This document shows positions 6,194 to 8,449 of a stretch of 8,449 nt of DNA, one piece after another. A program made the position numbers and the translations under genes. How positions within the stretch are numbered: the stretch's first letter is position 1; the number at the start of each line of letters is the position of its first letter. The stretch comes from Candidatus Borrarchaeota archaeon (GTDB lineage: Archaea; Asgardarchaeota; Sifarchaeia; Borrarchaeales; Borrarchaeaceae): NCBI GenBank assembly GCA_016840645.1, contig JAEORY010000155.1, positions 1-8,449 on the forward strand, read 5' to 3'. Below the pieces are notes generated by a model, which was not told the origin of the DNA, did not search any database, and saw only the letters and a program-made list of their open reading frames with translations.

Positions 6194-6781
6194 GTGAATA
6201 AGAAATACAAACTTCAAGTACATGAAAAAACATATTTAATAGAACTTGAAGAAACAGATGATGGTTTTGTCTCCGTTGTAATAGAAACTGAAAGCGGAAA
6301 CAAAATCAAAAAGGATTTAGAATTAGAGAGTTTGGATACTGAACGTGCAATTTTTTCTGTTGTAACTGACGGTAAAGCACATCTTGTTGAGTTGGAACAA
6401 TCAGATAATCATCGTTCATCATTTTCGATTTTACTTGACGGAAAACCACACGTCGTGAAGTTCGCGCCAAGAATATCAAAAGTTCAAGTTTCTTCCGCTC
6501 ATATCAATTTTACAGATTCCAATGCGACTTACTTAATAACTTCTAATGATGCTGTAGAAGGTGCTACAGAGGGGATAGTAAAAGCACCGTTGGTTGGCAC
6601 AGTTGTGTCAATAAAGATTAATCCTGGCGACTCTATAAGTCAAGGGGATGTTCTACTGATCATAGAAGCAATGAAAATGGAAAATGAAATTCGTGCTCCA
6701 AAATCTGGTACTATAAAAGAACTAAAGGTCACCAAGGGAGAAAAAGTCAGTTCTGGTGATGTTCTAGTAATAATTGAATAA
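6194..6781 (+). CDS. Biotin carboxyl carrier protein of the acyl-CoA carboxylase
   Basis: This 195-residue protein carries biotin for the carboxyltransferase encoded just upstream. The C-terminal biotinyl/lipoyl domain (about 122-195) begins EGIVKAPLVGTVVSI, has the biotin-acceptor motif EAMKMEN (158-164) with K161 as the modified lysine, and ends GEKVSSGDVLVIIE. Residues 1-93 hold repeated beta strands of the form YLIELEE, HLVELEQ and PHVVKF, resembling the BT linker domain that bridges carrier and carboxyltransferase in larger acyl-CoA carboxylase chains. Between the two domains there is no long Ala/Pro linker as in many decarboxylase gamma subunits. The start is GTG at 6194, with AAGGGA (6178-6183) ten bases upstream. 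No biotin carboxylase domain is fused to it and none is encoded nearby, so that activity must come from elsewhere, or the pair belongs to a decarboxylase. The stop is 40 bases from the convergent thermosome stop. Confidence 0.93.
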   Translation: MNKKYKLQVHEKTYLIELEETDDGFVSVVIETESGNKIKKDLELESLDTERAIFSVVTDGKAHLVELEQSDNHRSSFSILLDGKPHVVKFAPRISKVQVSSAHINFTDSNATYLITSNDAVEGATEGIVKAPLVGTVVSIKINPGDSISQGDVLLIIEAMKMENEIRAPKSGTIKELKVTKGEKVSSGDVLVIIE

Positions 6782-6792
6782 GCATCATTAAA

Positions 6793-6807
6793 AATAGCGC
6801 GGTTATT
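6793..6807. terminator. Small hairpin between convergent genes
   Basis: AATAGC (6793-6798) and GTTATT (6802-6807) pair, with one G-T wobble, around a GCG loop. On the minus strand the stem runs straight into TTTTT, which suits a terminator for the thermosome gene; the plus strand continues TTATTCTTCT. The stem is short, so this is a modest call. Confidence 0.4.
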
Positions 6808-6821
6808 CTTCTCAGTAACTA

Positions 6822-8449
6822 CTACAATGATGGCACTGACTCAAATGTGTCATGCTCTTCAGACAATTCTCCGGTTTTGGCTAGTTCTTTTGCATAATCT
6901 TCGAAGCGTCTAGCTGCTAATATTTCATCGATGCGTAGTACTGTTACTGCAGCTTCTGTTGCGGAGGAGATAGCTTGCGATTTCACGCGCACGGGCTCTA
7001 ATACACCTTTCTCATACATATTTTCAATTTTACCAGTGAAGGGGTTCATACCATAGTATTTACTGTTTTCTTCGTTATGTTTTGCCCGCAATTGTGCTAA
7101 AAGTGATATGGCGTCATAGCCTCCATTCTCGATCAAAGTTTTTGGCACTATTTCTATGGCCTTGGCGAAAGCCTCTACAGCATATTGTTCGCGTCCTCCT
7201 ATTGATCGTGCATAATCACGCAGTCCACTTGCAATGGACTCTTCAATCGCACCTCCGCCGACTGCAACAAATTCATCTTCTATAACGTCTTTAACAACGT
7301 ATATAGCATCCCGAAGTGACCTTTCCGCCTCTTCCATCATATGTTTTCCACTACCTCTCAAGAGAATGGTCATGGTTTTTGAATCTTTGCAGCCTGTTAT
7401 GAAGGTCACATATCTATCTTCTATAACTTTTGTTTCGAGTAGATCGGCGGTTCCTAAGTCTTCTGGGGTAATTTCGTTTACAGTATTGACGATTGTTGCT
7501 CCTACAGCCTTTGCAATTTTAGGCATATATCTCCGACGCAAGTTTTTTAGTCCCACTATACCAGCTCGCGCCATTAAATCAGCAGCTACTGGGTCGATCT
7601 CTTTCTGGGTTAATAAAACGTTTGCACCTGCTTCCACTAGCTTATCTACCATTCCCTTAATTAATCGGTACTCTTGATTCAGAAATGTCGCCATCTGTTC
7701 GGGAGAGTTGATTCTTATCTTTGCATCGGTTTTTGACTTGGGTACATCAAATTCCTGATTAATCACCGCGATCCTTAGATGTTCCATCTTTTTTGGCATG
7801 TCGTCTCGTTCTGCGCCTCTATTAATTATAAGACCCTTTATTAACTCGGATTCCCTTAAACTCTTGCCAGATTTTTTTTCAATCTCAATATATTCAGTAT
7901 CAATGTATGGTTTACCATTTCTGCGGGTCATCACACCTTTCACTGCTTTTATTGCAATTCTTGCGAGAAGATCAATTACAACGTTCTTGCTATTAATTGA
8001 AGTTACTGCTATTTTTTCCAAGAGTTCGTCATCATCTGGATCAATTTTTATTGAATTTGTTTTGAGAAGTTCTAGCGCCTTTGCTAACGCCAAAGTATAT
8101 CCGTCTGCAATTTTTGTTGGATGAATTTTTTGTTCCAGTAAAGATTCCGCCTGTTTGAGCAATTCTCCTATTAATATGATTGCTGTGGTTGTACCGTCCC
8201 CAGTTTCTAGATCCTGTGTTTTTGCAACATACGTCATTAATTTGGCAATGGGGTGCTTAAGGTTTACCTTCTCCATGATTGTTGCTCCATCATTAGTAAC
8301 CAGTTCATCTTTAAGCACACCTATTATCAGTTTATCTCGGCCTCTGGGCCCTAGGGTTGTACGCAGAGATTCACTAATTAATTTGGCGACCATGATATTA
8401 TTTCTTCTAGCTTCATCTTTTTTTAAATGTGTTGTGTCACCTTTTCTCT
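6822..8449 (-). CDS. Thermosome (group II chaperonin) subunit, 5' end cut off
   Basis: The minus-strand frame is open from the right edge to a TAG at 6824-6822, giving 541 visible residues. ATG-initiated reading from 8393 is internal: RKGDTTHLKKDEARRNNI precedes it in frame and matches the GxDAxRxNI region normally near residue 30, so roughly 15-20 residues are missing. Numbering from that internal Met, the ATP-binding motifs are TTLGPRGRDK (12-21), NDGATIM (34-40) and GDGTTT (65-70). The likely catalytic Asp is D362 in SLRDAI, and GGGAIE (379-384) and the C-terminal ENGGYDA/YGMNPFTGKI follow. It would form eight- or nine-membered double rings in the cytoplasm that fold proteins using ATP and a built-in lid. 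The C-terminus (TGELSEEHDTFESVPSL) lacks the Gly/Met-rich repeats common in thermosomes and CCT. It is convergent with the carboxylase operon and metabolically unrelated. Confidence 0.96.
   Translation of the reverse strand, partial: RKGDTTHLKKDEARRNNIMVAKLISESLRTTLGPRGRDKLIIGVLKDELVTNDGATIMEKVNLKHPIAKLMTYVAKTQDLETGDGTTTAIILIGELLKQAESLLEQKIHPTKIADGYTLALAKALELLKTNSIKIDPDDDELLEKIAVTSINSKNVVIDLLARIAIKAVKGVMTRRNGKPYIDTEYIEIEKKSGKSLRESELIKGLIINRGAERDDMPKKMEHLRIAVINQEFDVPKSKTDAKIRINSPEQMATFLNQEYRLIKGMVDKLVEAGANVLLTQKEIDPVAADLMARAGIVGLKNLRRRYMPKIAKAVGATIVNTVNEITPEDLGTADLLETKVIEDRYVTFITGCKDSKTMTILLRGSGKHMMEEAERSLRDAIYVVKDVIEDEFVAVGGGAIEESIASGLRDYARSIGGREQYAVEAFAKAIEIVPKTLIENGGYDAISLLAQLRAKHNEENSKYYGMNPFTGKIENMYEKGVLEPVRVKSQAISSATEAAVTVLRIDEILAARRFEDYAKELAKTGELSEEHDTFESVPSL

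Noticed and set aside
8391..8393. ATG at 8393 as the start of the thermosome gene
   Set aside because: The frame stays open to the window edge and encodes conserved thermosome residues before it, so this Met is internal.
1..8449. CRISPR arrays, tRNA or rRNA genes
   Set aside because: No regularly spaced direct repeats and no tRNA- or rRNA-like segments were seen on either strand.

Overview
The window looks like a chromosomal segment of an archaeon with fairly low G+C. The evidence is a group II chaperonin (thermosome) subunit, methylmalonyl-CoA mutase split into separate B12-binding and catalytic genes, AT-rich TATA-like elements upstream of genes, and several GTG/TTG starts with GGAG-type ribosome binding sites. 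The lineage cannot be fixed from the sequence. An uncultured TACK-type group such as Bathyarchaeia is only a guess.

Region 1 (1-3759, + strand) is a tightly spaced gene run. It holds the 3' end of the B12-binding subunit of methylmalonyl-CoA mutase, the mutase catalytic subunit, a CobA/CobO/BtuR-type corrinoid adenosyltransferase, methylmalonyl-CoA epimerase, and a biotin-protein ligase without a DNA-binding domain. Region 2 (3760-4612) is accessory. It has a small membrane-anchored zinc-ribbon protein with its own TATA box and operator-like repeat, a terminator-like tract, and a decayed minus-strand trace of an IS200/IS605-type tnpB 3' end, the part of such elements that normally encodes the guide (omega/re) RNA scaffold. 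After this come a TATA box and a nested inverted repeat ahead of the next operon. Region 3 (4613-6781, + strand) encodes the carboxyltransferase subunit of an acyl-CoA carboxylase and its biotin carrier protein. Region 4 (6822-8449, - strand) is a convergent thermosome gene that runs off the right edge.

The metabolic genes form one pathway. Propionyl-CoA is carboxylated by the carboxyltransferase plus biotin carrier, which BirA biotinylates. The epimerase then converts (S)- to (R)-methylmalonyl-CoA, and the B12-dependent mutase, supplied with adenosylcobalamin by the adenosyltransferase, converts it to succinyl-CoA. The pathway could also run in reverse. The biotin carboxylase subunit and a MeaB-type mutase chaperone are not in the window.

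The least ordinary part is 4230-4612. It holds the tnpB/guide-RNA relic, a near-symmetric TATA element that could serve both strands, and a nested palindrome in the leader of the carboxylase operon. I see no clear evidence for a wholly new system.
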